Origin: Pseudomonadota bacterium
Lineage (GTDB): Bacteria > Pseudomonadota > Alphaproteobacteria > Sphingomonadales > Sphingomonadaceae
Direction of reading: 5' to 3'
Length of the DNA stretch: 13,427 bases
Assembly (NCBI GenBank): GCA_963205285.1
Contig: CAUJJQ010000077.1
Coordinates: 1-13,427, forward strand
The notes below the pieces were generated by a model. It searched no databases, was not told the origin of the DNA, and saw nothing but the letters and a program-made list of their open reading frames with translations. Made by a program: the position numbers and the translations under genes. Numbering within the stretch: position 1 is the first letter of the stretch; every line of letters begins with the position of its first letter. Positions 13,357 to 13,427 of the stretch are shown in pieces.

Positions 13357-13427
13357 GCGTTCATCCTCCTCAAATCGCTGGGGCCAGCGGGGCCGCGCCT
13401 GCCACCCATATTACCCGGCGATTGTCC
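13357..13427 (-). other. Region upstream of lepB, possible 3' end of another gene
   Basis: On the minus strand AGGAGG (13365-13370) serves the lepB GTG start. Two frames are open from the right edge: one stops at 13370, giving 18 codons ending APLAPAI, and one stops at 13353, overlapping the lepB GTG as GTGA. Either could be the end of an upstream operon gene. The stretch is too short to recognise a protein. Confidence 0.25.

Noticed and set aside
1..13427. CRISPR array, tRNA, rRNA, insertion sequence or phage genes
   Set aside because: I looked for regularly spaced repeats, clover-leaf-like sequence, transposase-like frames and terminal inverted repeats and saw none.

Overview
The window looks like a chromosomal segment of a GC-rich alphaproteobacterium, most likely a sphingomonad (order Sphingomonadales). 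That placement is an inference from protein character: a short alphaproteobacterial-style SelO, an S21 of 68 residues rich in Arg/Lys, a GT4 transferase with an HHEDGF motif, and a flavin oxidoreductase starting MFKGLKP. I see no rRNA, tRNA, CRISPR array, transposase or phage gene. Codon use and base composition look even along the window, so nothing marks a recent island. It is densely packed: 13 protein genes and no gene-free stretch above 300 bases.

Layout. Positions 1-2724 (minus strand) hold selO followed by astD, which runs off the left edge. AstD is the fourth enzyme of the succinylarginine route of arginine breakdown; SelO is a pseudokinase-fold protein AMPylase. Divergent from selO with only 19 bases between start codons is a plus-strand pair, an alpha/beta hydrolase and a GT4 glycosyltransferase, joined by an ATGA stop/start overlap. 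Positions 4918-9073 form a redox block: a nitronate-monooxygenase-like flavoprotein with an unusual four-Cys C-terminal tail, a small HD-domain protein carrying the ligand set and spacing of MIOX/PhnZ diiron oxygenases, then a divergent pair of an SDR dehydrogenase (minus) and an Old Yellow Enzyme (plus) sharing a short AT-rich promoter region with a perfect palindrome. A YeiH-type membrane exporter (minus) overlaps the end of the OYE gene by 9 bases.

Positions 10404-11308 hold rpsU with hairpins on both sides and a strong intrinsic terminator, then a membrane-anchored FKBP prolyl isomerase with a Met/Gln-rich tail. Convergent to these, on the minus strand, lie lepB (signal peptidase I, GTG start) and an AI-2E-family permease (TTG start), apparently one transcription unit.

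The part most likely to hold undescribed biochemistry is 4918-7038: a flavin-dependent oxidoreductase with a candidate Fe-S or zinc tail next to a predicted mixed-valent diiron oxygenase whose substrate is unknown. The rest is mostly recognisable housekeeping or accessory metabolism, with some points of regulation worth checking (rpsU flanking hairpins, the SDR/OYE operator, back-to-back starts of selO and the hydrolase).
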